From: JAUUZQ01 sp964538375
GTDB taxonomy: Bacteria > Bacteroidota > Bacteroidia > Bacteroidales > GCA-2748055
Assembly: GCA_964538375.1 (NCBI GenBank)
Contig: CAZIFQ010000003.1
Span: forward strand, 132,020 to 196,019
Reading direction: 5' to 3'
Length of the DNA stretch: 64,000 bases
Shown piece by piece: positions 43,187-52,309 of the stretch. Below the pieces are notes generated by a model, which was given only the letters and a program-made list of their open reading frames with translations, was not told the DNA's origin and did not search any database. Every line of letters begins with the position of its first letter. The stretch's first letter is position 1. Position numbers and translations under genes: made by a program.

Positions 43187-44359
43187 ATGAAAATTATTGA
43201 AGTTTTTGATCGCAGAAGCCAAAAACAGTTTCTCAATCTTCCCAAAAAATTATACAAAGATGACTCTTTCTGGGTTTGTCCAATGGACAATGAAATTGAA
43301 GCAATCTTTAACCCAAAGAAGAACGACTACTTTAATCATGGTGAAGTAACAAGGTTCTTACTTAAAGATGATAAGGGCGAATTTATTGGCAGAATCGCAG
43401 TTTTTATTGATCGAAAAGCTGCATTTGATTTTGACCAGCCAACCGGTGGAATTGGGTTCTTCGAATGTATCAATAACCAGGAGGCGGCCAACATGCTGTT
43501 TGATACGGCTAAAAAATGGCTGGCTTTCAGAAAAATTGAAGCAATGGATGGCCCCATCAATTTTGGTGAAACAGATAAATACTGGGGCTTGTTAGTTGAC
43601 GGTTTTACACATCCTTCTTATGAGATAGCATACAATTTTAAATACTACCAATCCCTGTTTGAAACCTATGGATTTCAAACCTATTACAACCAGGAAGGTT
43701 TTCACCTCGATATTACAAAACCTCTTCCACCCAAATTTGAAAAAATTGCCAACTGGGTGGCAAATAAACCAGAATATACTTTCGAACATCTTGATTTCAA
43801 GCAGATTGACAGGCAATTAGGCGATTTTTGTACAGTATTTAATGAAGCTTGGGCAAGTTTTAAAGAGAATTTTAAGCCCCTCGAAAAAAAGTACACCATA
43901 GCAACGCTAAAAAAAGTCAGGCAAATAATTGAACCCGAATTCATATGGATCGCTTATCACGAGCAAAAGCCGATTACTATCTACCTGATGTACCCTGATG
44001 TAAACATGATCCTGAAACATATGAACGGGAATATGCACGTATTCAACAAACTAAAATTCCTTTCGCTAAAAAATAAAAAAGCCATGACACGCGCAAGGGG
44101 TGTATTGATGGGCACTATTCCTGAATTCCAGGGAAGAGGTATTGAAGCAGCCATAATATTGCAACTGGTTAAAGTGTTCGAGAGGAAAAAACAGTATACC
44201 GAAATTGAGTTTTCATGGGTAGCTGATTTCAATCCGAAAATGAAAAAAATCTTCCTCTCAGTCGGGAACAAACATGTGAAAACATATAAGACATACAGGT
44301 ATCTGTTTGACAGGAACAAACCTTTTAAAAGGGTTCCGATACCGGAGGGGGATTACTAG
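43187..44359 (+). CDS. GNAT-like N-acyltransferase family protein, unknown substrate
   Basis: The 390-residue protein matches a group of large GNAT-fold proteins in Bacteroidota. Its opening KIIEVFDRRSQKQFLNLPKK and DDSFWVCPMDNEIEAIFNPK is typical. A Q/R-x-x-G-x-G/A-type acyl-CoA loop is visible as PEFQGRGIEAAIILQL (about residue 309). The C terminus (MKKIFLSVGNKHVKTYKTYRY) resembles the last GNAT strand. The position after an acyl-CoA ligase hints at acyl transfer, which is inferred. Confidence 0.7.
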   Translation: MKIIEVFDRRSQKQFLNLPKKLYKDDSFWVCPMDNEIEAIFNPKKNDYFNHGEVTRFLLKDDKGEFIGRIAVFIDRKAAFDFDQPTGGIGFFECINNQEAANMLFDTAKKWLAFRKIEAMDGPINFGETDKYWGLLVDGFTHPSYEIAYNFKYYQSLFETYGFQTYYNQEGFHLDITKPLPPKFEKIANWVANKPEYTFEHLDFKQIDRQLGDFCTVFNEAWASFKENFKPLEKKYTIATLKKVRQIIEPEFIWIAYHEQKPITIYLMYPDVNMILKHMNGNMHVFNKLKFLSLKNKKAMTRARGVLMGTIPEFQGRGIEAAIILQLVKVFERKKQYTEIEFSWVADFNPKMKKIFLSVGNKHVKTYKTYRYLFDRNKPFKRVPIPEGDY

Positions 44360-44364
44360 GAGGA

Positions 44365-44381
44365 AGTGAACTAAAGTGACT
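44365..44381 (-). repeat. 17-bp intergenic word, inverted copy of 16568-16584
   Basis: The minus strand reads AGTCACTTTAGTTCACT, identical to 16568-16584. It sits just after the GNAT-like gene and just before the REP-like palindrome. Confidence 0.55.
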
Positions 44382-44395
44382 TGAGTGAGCAAAGG

Positions 44396-44431
44396 TTTGT
44401 AGAGACGCGCCACGTGGCGCGTCTCTACAAA
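44396..44431. repeat. 36-bp perfect palindrome, REP-like
   Basis: The 36 bases are perfectly self-complementary about 44413/44414. The inner 30 bases begin GTAGAGACGCGCCAC and end in the mirror image. The 5' GTAG and GC-rich hairpin match the pattern of REP elements associated with RAYT transposases. The GC content contrasts with the surrounding AT-rich DNA. No T run follows. No transposase is in the window. Confidence 0.8.
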
Positions 44432-44463
44432 CTCCAACTCTACTAACTCTATTAACTCAACAC

Positions 44464-45903
44464 ATGACATACGACATTATTATCATAGGTGGCGGATTAG
44501 GTGGTTTAACAGCCGGAGCGAAATTGGCAAAGGAAGGTAAAACTGTTCTTCTGCTTGAACAGCATGATCGTCCGGGAGGATGTGCCACAACATTTAAACG
44601 CAAAGATTTTACCATGGAGGTTGGCCTTCATGAAATGGATGGATTACACCCCACCGATGGTAAACATAAGATATTTAATGAGTTGGGCGTATATGATGAT
44701 GTTGAGTTTTTGCCGCTTCCTGAATTCTATCGATTTAAAAATGAACGGCTTGATTTGGTAATGCCACACAACAAGGAAAAGGCCATAGCCATATTAAATG
44801 AGAATTTCCCTGGCCAGGCAGATGGCATAGATACCTACTTTGAGAGATTGATGAATGCGCGAAGAATCAATGTTCTTGAGAGAGATAAACCTAATATCAG
44901 TGTTGGTGAATACCTGGATTCAATTTTTACCAATGAAGAGCTAAAGCTTTTTTTACTGGGTAACCTCGGGTATTTTCATGATGATCCATATACCCTTTCA
45001 CTTAGATATTTTTCTGTTGCAGAAGGAGCATATTTCCAGGGAAGAGCCAACTATATCAAGGGAGGATCTCAAAAGCTTTCAGACAAGCTAATGAACATCA
45101 TCAGGCAAAATGGAGGAAAAGTATTGTTGAGTCACAAAGTAAGCTCAATATCCACCTCAGGAGATAAGGTCATTGAAATTAGTTTTAAGAATGTTCTCCC
45201 TGGAGCGCATAGTGAAATCAAAGCCACTGCAAAAGAATACATTGCTAATGCTGCGCTGGCCAATATTGCAGACATGCTTGATAAGGAACATGGTTCTGCT
45301 CTTAAGAAGCAACTTGAAACACATGAAATTGGGGCATCGCTGTTAACAGTGTATTTCGGATTCTCCAAACCACTTAAGGAAATTGGCAATCAGTATTATT
45401 CCACTTTCGTTTATGATGAAAGCGTCAGATGCCAAAAAGATATCCTGGCTAACAATCATGGAGATTTTTCTGTCAGGAGCTACACTTTTGTAGACTATAG
45501 CCAGGTAGATGCTCAGCTCTGTCCGGCAGATAAAGGTGTAGGAGCAATATGTGCCATTGACTATACAGCTGATTGGGATGGCTTATCAAGAGAAGAATAT
45601 AAGCAAAAGAAAAAAGAGGTCGGTGAAATTTTTGCTGAAAGGTTAAATAAACTAATTCCTGGCTCAAAAGAATTAATTGAACATATTGAAGTAGCTACAG
45701 CCAAAACTGTCCGTCGCTACACTTTGAATCCACAGGGTGCCGTTTACGGTTTTGCCCAGAATCCGGGTAGGGTACCTCTGAATGGAATTGAAGGAATAGA
45801 AAATTTCCATGTTGCCTCTGCATGGGGAAAATTTGGTGGTGGATTTTCCGGAGCAATCTATAGTGGCTACATGACTGCGCTTGACATACTTAGACTAAAA
45901 TAG
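44464..45903 (+). CDS. FAD-dependent oxidoreductase, carotenoid isomerase/retinol saturase type
   Basis: The 479-residue protein starts with a FAD-binding Rossmann motif, YDIIIIGGGLGGLTAGAKLA (residues 3-22), followed by LLEQHDRPGGCATTF. This is typical of the phytoene-desaturase-like family including carotenoid isomerase (CrtISO) and retinol saturase. ANYIKGGSQKLSDKLMN and the C-terminal NFHVASAWGKFGGGFSGAIYSG also fit. Reactions in the family are double-bond reduction, desaturation or isomerisation of lipophilic substrates. The actual substrate is unknown. The gene lies downstream of acyl ligase and GNAT-like genes. Confidence 0.85.
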   Translation: MTYDIIIIGGGLGGLTAGAKLAKEGKTVLLLEQHDRPGGCATTFKRKDFTMEVGLHEMDGLHPTDGKHKIFNELGVYDDVEFLPLPEFYRFKNERLDLVMPHNKEKAIAILNENFPGQADGIDTYFERLMNARRINVLERDKPNISVGEYLDSIFTNEELKLFLLGNLGYFHDDPYTLSLRYFSVAEGAYFQGRANYIKGGSQKLSDKLMNIIRQNGGKVLLSHKVSSISTSGDKVIEISFKNVLPGAHSEIKATAKEYIANAALANIADMLDKEHGSALKKQLETHEIGASLLTVYFGFSKPLKEIGNQYYSTFVYDESVRCQKDILANNHGDFSVRSYTFVDYSQVDAQLCPADKGVGAICAIDYTADWDGLSREEYKQKKKEVGEIFAERLNKLIPGSKELIEHIEVATAKTVRRYTLNPQGAVYGFAQNPGRVPLNGIEGIENFHVASAWGKFGGGFSGAIYSGYMTALDILRLK

Positions 45904-45914
45904 TATATTTATCT

Positions 45915-46040
45915 ATGAGGATCGAGCATTCTGCACATAAGAATTTTCCTGATTTTGTTTTACTTAGAACTTTCAAGCGAAAAGTAAGCGCTGAAGATAT
46001 TATTAACTCATGTAATCCTATTTTGAGACTACAACCCTGA
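45915..46040 (+). other. Short open frame, possible gene remnant
   Basis: A 41-codon frame starts MRIEHSAHKNFPDFVLLR and continues TFKRKVSAEDIINSC, then ends at TGA, overlapping the convergent hydrolase gene by 23 bases. The amphipathic stretch VSAEDIINS looks like real protein, and the frame stops abruptly where the neighbour begins. It may be a truncated copy of a longer gene or chance. No family was recognised with confidence. Confidence 0.25.
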
Positions 46041-49000
46041 ATGGCTCCATAAGTCCATAATCCAGCAAATCATAATTTACCCCGGACGGTTGATCCTCAG
46101 GTGCATATTTAAAACTCCATGGAGTCACAATCCCGTTTCTTCTTGAATGATGTGGTCCAAGCAAATTTTTCAATGATCCGATAACTGTCACTGTAATTGT
46201 ATTCTCTCCCCGTTTGATATATTTATCAATTCTTAATTCACCTGGAGAAGCAAATATCTGCCCTGCCTTTTTGCTATTAACTGTAACGGTAGCAACAGTT
46301 CCCTGCCAATCCGGTAAAACAACTTTTGCTAAGCCCCGACCATCAATTTCGACACTGGCCGTATATTCCATTTTATCATAGTAAAACGGATATCCCTGGT
46401 CCTTCCAGGAACCAATTTCCATGCCCGCTTTCTCTCCGATTATCCATCCCTTATCCAAAGCCAGGACATTGAAATCACCTAAAAGATAGACAGGTTCAAG
46501 TTCAATGTAGACTGACATTGGGGAAGCTCTAAGAATAACTCTATTATCTCCATTTTGAACACTCTTGCTAATGTCAAACACTGCAAAAGATTTATCAAGC
46601 CACCACTCTCCTGGCAGTGGCTCGAGCAAGACTTCATTCAACAACACTTCATATAATTCTGCTCTTTCAACTACCAATTTAATTGGAACATTTCCTGGTT
46701 TTATGTCAAACCTAAAAGGAAACTGCACTTCAAATCCGGAGTTAGTTCCGAAAGTATCCCGATCAATTATTTCTGTCTTAAACTGGGAAGAAGAGACCCA
46801 TGGATTTGTAGGAAATCCGTGTGCATTGAAGATCTTTGTCTGTGCGTTATAAAAGTATATCAAACCCGTGGTATCCTCTTTCATAGTTAAATAGCAGTAG
46901 TCGAGATTCATCACGTTTTGCATATCAGGATTTACCTTCAACATACTTATTTCAATGTCTGTCTCAATCCCTCTCCATTTTTTAATCCTGGTTCTCCGGG
47001 CATTTATCTCCTCATTGCTGATATAGAGTAGCAAACTCCCTCCCGGGGGAATTGAGGCAGCAAAACTTATAATATCAGAGGTCACTACACAAGGGAAATT
47101 TTCGATTTCGCCTGTAAAAAGATTCATCTTTACAACATCATTTCCCTGCAAAACCATTCGGGTTTTGCATGTTTCAAATTTATCGGAATTTACAAGGAAT
47201 AGTATTTGTCCATCTTCAAGAATACGCCTGTGATGGAACAGTTTGCCTCCCTCTTGTTCTACAAGGATAAATTCATCTGATAATAAATAGTTGACGCACC
47301 TGGGATCATTCGATCCATTTATTGATATCCACTCTTCAGGAAACTTATCCGGCCATTCGGTACACCTTTCTGTTTCAACACCATCAATATATAAAGGCGG
47401 ACTACCCAATGAAAGAACTGTTCCTCCATTTAACAAAAAAGCTTCAATTAAGTCTGCCGTGCTTTTGTTGATGTTATGCATAAATTCAGGAAAAACTACA
47501 TAGGTGTACTGTTGCTCTCCCACCTCAAATTTTCCATTTTCAACTGCACCATAATCTCTGATAATATTCTCAGAACCAAGATCATATTCTACTTGCTCCT
47601 CTTCCATCCTATCAAGCAAAGCAACAAACTCCTTATTCAAGTGCTCAATGGTGGTATTTTTCTCATCAAGCGCATAGTACATCCATGCAGTAGTAGTAGG
47701 TTCTATTATCAAAACACGATTCTTTTGGACACCTGAAGAGAGAGCCAAAGACAAACGGGCAAAATAATCTGCCAACGAATTATACTCCTCCCACCAGGGT
47801 GTGTGATAAGAAAATGATTGCGGAAAATCGTGTTTCCTGTCCCCCATGATAGTACCATACGAGAGATGCTGGGTCATCATGTTAACACCCAGCGCATACT
47901 CCCAGTCACCATTCCTCTTCATATCATCGAATGTTAACTCCCATCCCGATGCTCCATATGTTTCACTCAGTTTCCTCTCTCTTCCCAACTGGTTTCCAAC
48001 GCTGTTCAATTCACGAACGGCCCTGATGTTCCCAAATTGATCATTTCGTTCACCCATAGTATTAAACAACATATCAATTCCCGGTACCTGGTGCCATGCG
48101 TACATAGCCATATTATCAGGGCCCTGATTTGGTGAGGGCCAGTCGTGTTCCCAGTAATGACCTGTCCATGATAAATTCTGCTTTTCGGTATATTCATACC
48201 ATGGTTTCGACCATCGATCAATAAATAGTTCCAGTAAAAGCTGGTAATAATTGTGTCTTACAGTCTTGTAGTCTCCTTCATTTTCAACAAGTGAAACAAG
48301 GTGTGGCTCGAGCCGATACCCCCATCTCTCCTCATATTGCTCATACAGATCTGCTGTCCATCGAATCAATGAGGAGCCACCCTGTGGGGCTATATTGGGC
48401 TCGTCTGTAAATATACCCGGAACAGTGTTCCCAAATTCCATTCCCACCTCTTTTTCATATCCGGTCATCGTTACTTCAATAAATTTCTCAGTTACACCGG
48501 GCTTAATCAAATCTACATATGAATACCCTGCATACCATTCTGAATTTGGAAAATATATCTTTTCATACAGTAAAAAATCACCCTTCTTACCTGTCAAACT
48601 ATCTACCTTCTCAGTAACTTCAATATGCCCCTTGAAGATATGCAGATACTCCTTTGTTGTGTCAGGTTTCAGAATAGTCTGACGATGAAGTTTTAATGCC
48701 TGCCCCTCATTATATGAAGAAGGCATAGCAGCGGCAACCAATCCCCCACCAAAGCCACTTGGAAATGAATTCTCATCATATAGCCAGAGTTGCATGTCCA
48801 TAGAGCGTGCCTTTTTCATGGCATATTTTACCAGCTCATACCACTCTTCAGAAGCATACTCAGTAATCAATCCATACCGGGGATGCACAAATACACCACC
48901 GAATCCACGCAAACTAAAATCTTCCAGCTGCTCATCAATCATTTTCTCTGTAATCACACCATTCCATACCCAGAATGGCATAGTTTTATATGCTGCAGGT

Positions 49001-49104
49001 GGAGTTTCAAATTCCTTTTTTAGATTATTAAATCCATCTCCGCTATTGCATGCTGTCATCAGGAGGAAAAAAACAGCGACTCCAAAAATCTTAAATATCT
49101 TCAT
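46018..49104 (-). CDS. GH106-like glycoside hydrolase, lipoprotein
   Basis: The 1028-residue lipoprotein (lipobox LMTAC, C19) belongs to the large hydrolases related to GH106 alpha-L-rhamnosidases. It shows MPFWVWNGVITEKMIDEQLE, FGGVFVHPRYGLITEY, LWLYDENSFPSGFGGG and the TIM-barrel stretch IPGIFTDEPNIAPQGG (partly shown), with candidate acid residues in YDEN and FTDEP. SETYGASGWELTFDDMKRNG and the C-terminal beta-sandwich (about 820-1000) are also typical. Alpha-rhamnosidase activity is likely but not certain. It lies 115 bases downstream of the sulfatase gene on the same strand. Confidence 0.78.
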   Translation of the reverse strand: MKIFKIFGVAVFFLLMTACNSGDGFNNLKKEFETPPAAYKTMPFWVWNGVITEKMIDEQLEDFSLRGFGGVFVHPRYGLITEYASEEWYELVKYAMKKARSMDMQLWLYDENSFPSGFGGGLVAAAMPSSYNEGQALKLHRQTILKPDTTKEYLHIFKGHIEVTEKVDSLTGKKGDFLLYEKIYFPNSEWYAGYSYVDLIKPGVTEKFIEVTMTGYEKEVGMEFGNTVPGIFTDEPNIAPQGGSSLIRWTADLYEQYEERWGYRLEPHLVSLVENEGDYKTVRHNYYQLLLELFIDRWSKPWYEYTEKQNLSWTGHYWEHDWPSPNQGPDNMAMYAWHQVPGIDMLFNTMGERNDQFGNIRAVRELNSVGNQLGRERKLSETYGASGWELTFDDMKRNGDWEYALGVNMMTQHLSYGTIMGDRKHDFPQSFSYHTPWWEEYNSLADYFARLSLALSSGVQKNRVLIIEPTTTAWMYYALDEKNTTIEHLNKEFVALLDRMEEEQVEYDLGSENIIRDYGAVENGKFEVGEQQYTYVVFPEFMHNINKSTADLIEAFLLNGGTVLSLGSPPLYIDGVETERCTEWPDKFPEEWISINGSNDPRCVNYLLSDEFILVEQEGGKLFHHRRILEDGQILFLVNSDKFETCKTRMVLQGNDVVKMNLFTGEIENFPCVVTSDIISFAASIPPGGSLLLYISNEEINARRTRIKKWRGIETDIEISMLKVNPDMQNVMNLDYCYLTMKEDTTGLIYFYNAQTKIFNAHGFPTNPWVSSSQFKTEIIDRDTFGTNSGFEVQFPFRFDIKPGNVPIKLVVERAELYEVLLNEVLLEPLPGEWWLDKSFAVFDISKSVQNGDNRVILRASPMSVYIELEPVYLLGDFNVLALDKGWIIGEKAGMEIGSWKDQGYPFYYDKMEYTASVEIDGRGLAKVVLPDWQGTVATVTVNSKKAGQIFASPGELRIDKYIKRGENTITVTVIGSLKNLLGPHHSRRNGIVTPWSFKYAPEDQPSGVNYDLLDYGLMEPFRVVVSK

Positions 49105-49219
49105 AATTCAGCAAGTTAAAAGCTACCTGATTCGACACTTATGATCCATAACTGCCAATCTTAATATCTCAATCAGGATAAATATTGTAAGTTTTATCAA
49201 CTGAAGTTCTTAAGAGATT

Positions 49220-50758
49220 TTACCTCTCGCCACGAACAGCACCTACATCTCTTGGCTCACAAAACCATACGAGCTTCTCCTCAACAGTTAATGTATCAAT
49301 GAAAGTTAAATCTCCAGGATAAGTATCAGTAAATATTTCTATCATCTTCTTCTGCAGCGAAGTTAAAATAATCTCATTTCCCTGTAGATTAGCTATATTG
49401 GTAGTCTCATGAGGATCATTATCCAGGTCATATAATCTGTGTAATATGCCAGATGGACCATAGCCAGTCTGATAACCCTGTCCAAGGTCATACAAGCCAG
49501 TGGTGAAAATATATTTCCATTTGCCATCCGTAACCATGGCTTTGTTGTCCTCTAAAAACTCAGCAAATACATATTCATCTTCAAAGCAGCACTTCTTCTC
49601 AAAAAGATACTCCCTGCTCCTGCCCTGCACTGTTTCCAATTCAGGAAGATCAAGAAGATCAAGGATGGTCGGAACCACGTCAATGAATTGCACCAATGAC
49701 TCAACTGATTTAACTTTTCTCTTCTTATCGCCCACTCGAAAAATGAGGGGTGCCTTGATGGCCGGATCCCACATCGTATGCTTTTCAAATCGCTTATGAT
49801 CCCCAAGAAGGTATCCCTGGTCACCCAGGTAAACCACAAGGGTGGATTCTTTCAGGCCTTCTTCATCAAGTGCATTGAGAATCTTCCCTACTTGCTGATC
49901 CATATATTCAACAGAAGTATAATAAGATGCAATAATCCCTTGCTTGTCACTGTCACTTAATCCCCTGAAAATTTCCGGGACAAAGCGATCATCCTCAGGG
50001 CTGCCTGTTGGCAAAGAAATTTCCCCGGGATTGTATCTTCCGGCATATTCGACGGGGAAGTTAAATGGTGAATGCGGTTCATGAAATCCTACCCAGAGAA
50101 AAAAGGAAGTATCCTTATTTGATTTAAGAAATTCAATGGCCTTCATAGCATCATATGCTGCAGGTCCATAAGCTTCATGGAAAGCAGTTGGCAATACATC
50201 AGCGTTCAACCAGATTCTTGCAGAATCAACAAATGGTCGCCACACTCCCAGTGTCGGAATAGAATCAGATATTTCGGGCATCTCCTGCGCTGCAAACCAA
50301 AGTTTATAATCTTTATTGGTTATATTGTGGGAGAATCCATGATCAGGTACCGGGGCTACCCAATTGTTGAAATGTGTCTTCCCTACAACTCCAGTTGAAT
50401 AAGATAAAGCTCTAAGGTGCTCAGCAATAGTCACATTTTTTTCATCATTAAATGGTGTGTGTAACAAATTCACACCCGTTGCATGAGGATATTTTCCGGT
50501 TAACAGAGATTGCCGTGATGCACTGCAGACAGGAGCATTGGAGTATGCATTTGTAAAGATCACTCCCTCCGCAGCAAGCTTATCCAGATTTGGAGTTCTT
50601 ACAATATCATTTCCGTAGCATCTGAGGGCGCTTGCCGAGTGATCATCTCCAACAATCACCAGGACATTTTTAATAGGAATTTCTTCTGCCTTCTGGTCAC
50701 ATCCTGTAAAAGATATTATCAGAGTCGCAACAAACGTCAATTTATAAATTTGATTCAT
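49220..50758 (-). CDS. Sulfatase (family S1), lipoprotein
   Basis: The 512-residue lipoprotein (lipobox SFTGC, C20) is an S1 formylglycine sulfatase that removes sulfate esters, probably from a polysaccharide. The active-site signature PVCSASRQSLLTGKYP contains C78-x-A-x-R82, the cysteine converted to formylglycine by a radical-SAM maturase encoded elsewhere. Metal-site residues DD in VIVGDDHSAS and DQGYLLGDHKRFEKHTMW are present. VRTPNLDKLAAEG is family-typical. It is upstream of the GH106-like gene, so desulfation and glycoside cleavage may be coupled. Confidence 0.93.
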   Translation of the reverse strand: MNQIYKLTFVATLIISFTGCDQKAEEIPIKNVLVIVGDDHSASALRCYGNDIVRTPNLDKLAAEGVIFTNAYSNAPVCSASRQSLLTGKYPHATGVNLLHTPFNDEKNVTIAEHLRALSYSTGVVGKTHFNNWVAPVPDHGFSHNITNKDYKLWFAAQEMPEISDSIPTLGVWRPFVDSARIWLNADVLPTAFHEAYGPAAYDAMKAIEFLKSNKDTSFFLWVGFHEPHSPFNFPVEYAGRYNPGEISLPTGSPEDDRFVPEIFRGLSDSDKQGIIASYYTSVEYMDQQVGKILNALDEEGLKESTLVVYLGDQGYLLGDHKRFEKHTMWDPAIKAPLIFRVGDKKRKVKSVESLVQFIDVVPTILDLLDLPELETVQGRSREYLFEKKCCFEDEYVFAEFLEDNKAMVTDGKWKYIFTTGLYDLGQGYQTGYGPSGILHRLYDLDNDPHETTNIANLQGNEIILTSLQKKMIEIFTDTYPGDLTFIDTLTVEEKLVWFCEPRDVGAVRGER

Positions 50759-50872
50759 TGATTATTAGCTTAATGAAGGTAAAAATACTGTTTTCAGCAG
50801 ATTAAAAAAAGTATGCTAATATTTTCCTGAATATGGCTATCTTGTTTGCATATAAACCTAAACCGAAAAAAG

Positions 50873-51556
50873 ATGAAAAAAGCATTTTTTAGGATAGCAG
50901 CTGTAATAATTGTGTCTTTACTCTTGCAGTCATGTTTTGAGATAAAGGAGATTATTAAAATCAATAAAGACGGATCTGGAACCTTTTCCATGGTTGTTGA
51001 TATGAGCGAATTTAAAGTAATGCTGGAAAGCTTCAGCGAGGAAGATGAAAATGTAGCTGAAAGTCCCCTGGCTGAAGAAGAACAAGAATATGAAGCTACT
51101 AAGTCCAGGCTGGAAGTAATCGAAGGAATATCAAATATCACCTTCCTTACAGAAAATGATGGCTATATGATCACCACAAGTTTTGATTTTGCCAATCCTG
51201 AAGCCCTGAACAAAGGTATGAATGTGGTCTATGAAGATGAAAATGCCTTTGGAGAGTATACCCTTTATTATAAGTTCAAAAAGAAGAATTTTGAACGAAC
51301 AGCAGCAAACAACATGCTAAAAGATCTTGAAAGTGAGATGAATTCTGATGAATTAGACACTGAAGATATTGATCTTTCTGAAATTTTTTCAGACGTGGCC
51401 TTTGTTAACGAGGTAACTTTTACTGACCGCAAGATAAAAAAGAGCAGTTCCGAAGCTATTGAGATCTCCGAAGATGGCTCAACTATGACCTTGAAAAGAT
51501 ATATCTTCAGAGAAGACGATGATAAGTCAATGGATTATAAGCTCAAGCTTAAGTAA
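50873..51556 (+). CDS. Lipoprotein of unknown function
   Basis: The 227-residue protein has a lipoprotein signal (IIVSLLLQSC) when started at the ATG at 50873. An in-frame ATG 27 bases earlier would add a basic nonapeptide. The mature part begins FEIKEIIKINKDGSGTFSMV, a beta-hairpin pattern seen in small secreted Bacteroidota lipoproteins. It is otherwise rich in acidic residues, with no recognised domain. Its 3' end overlaps the convergent gene by 22 bases. Confidence 0.7.
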   Translation: MKKAFFRIAAVIIVSLLLQSCFEIKEIIKINKDGSGTFSMVVDMSEFKVMLESFSEEDENVAESPLAEEEQEYEATKSRLEVIEGISNITFLTENDGYMITTSFDFANPEALNKGMNVVYEDENAFGEYTLYYKFKKKNFERTAANNMLKDLESEMNSDELDTEDIDLSEIFSDVAFVNEVTFTDRKIKKSSSEAIEISEDGSTMTLKRYIFREDDDKSMDYKLKLK

Positions 51557-52101
51557 TCCTGCGAGGAAAGTAGAAGGCAGTGAGCATAAAATTCGGTTCG
51601 TCTAACCACCGGGGCCATCGAGATTGTACTAAGCAATTTCTGAATCTGACTTTCATGTTCCTGGTAACATTCTTCAGGACATTTAAATCGAATGAGATAC
51701 ATACCCTCATCAGTTGGCATGGCTATTAACATAACCTTAAATGGACGACGCATTTCAGAAAATATGGCGCAAATACCAAAAGCATGGTGATTATCCAGAA
51801 CTGTAGCAAATGGTCCCTCACCTGTAATCAGCCCATCCTGGCATACTTCTGAACGAAGATATTCCAAAACGGGTTTATCGGTATGAGAGAACCACAGCTT
51901 CATGTGCATATTGTTGTTTTGATTAACCAGCTCATATTCCATTTTTTCGCCTGGATGAAACACCGGAGTCCAATTGGGTGAAGCTGTAAATTGTATACCA
52001 AGAGTAGGATGTTGATAAACGATTTCGTCCTGTGCCTGAAGTGCGAATGAAACTGATACAAATAGCAGTACTAAAAATAAATATTTAATCAAGTTTTTCA
52101 T
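51535..52101 (-). CDS. Secreted protein of unknown function
   Basis: The 188-residue protein has a clear signal peptide ending SFALQAQ. The mature chain starts DEIVYQHPTLGIQFTASPNW, resembling the PsbP/MOG1-like fold seen in small exported proteins (HP..GI.F..P..W). The pattern is only suggestive. The last 15 residues (HCLLLSSQDYLSLSL) overlap the neighbouring gene and look unconstrained. Its context gives no clue to function. Confidence 0.65.
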   Translation of the reverse strand: MKNLIKYLFLVLLFVSVSFALQAQDEIVYQHPTLGIQFTASPNWTPVFHPGEKMEYELVNQNNNMHMKLWFSHTDKPVLEYLRSEVCQDGLITGEGPFATVLDNHHAFGICAIFSEMRRPFKVMLIAMPTDEGMYLIRFKCPEECYQEHESQIQKLLSTISMAPVVRRTEFYAHCLLLSSQDYLSLSL

Positions 52102-52309
52102 CCTTACTCCTCCTTCCTTATTTATTTATCACAATATACAACAGAAACAATCATAATTCTCATTTTCAGCTACTTAATAAGGGAAATGCGTGTTAGAAGG
52201 GTTGAAATGCAGCTTATTGACTGTGAAAGGCCTAAATTCAAAAAAGGTGTTCATTCCCATGCTGATTTTGTACCTTAATTCTCTCTATCTTTATAGCAAG
52301 AATTTAGCT

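Noticed and set aside
41394..45903. Aryl-polyene or flexirubin pigment cluster
   Set aside because: No ketosynthase, acyl carrier protein or dehydratase gene is present.
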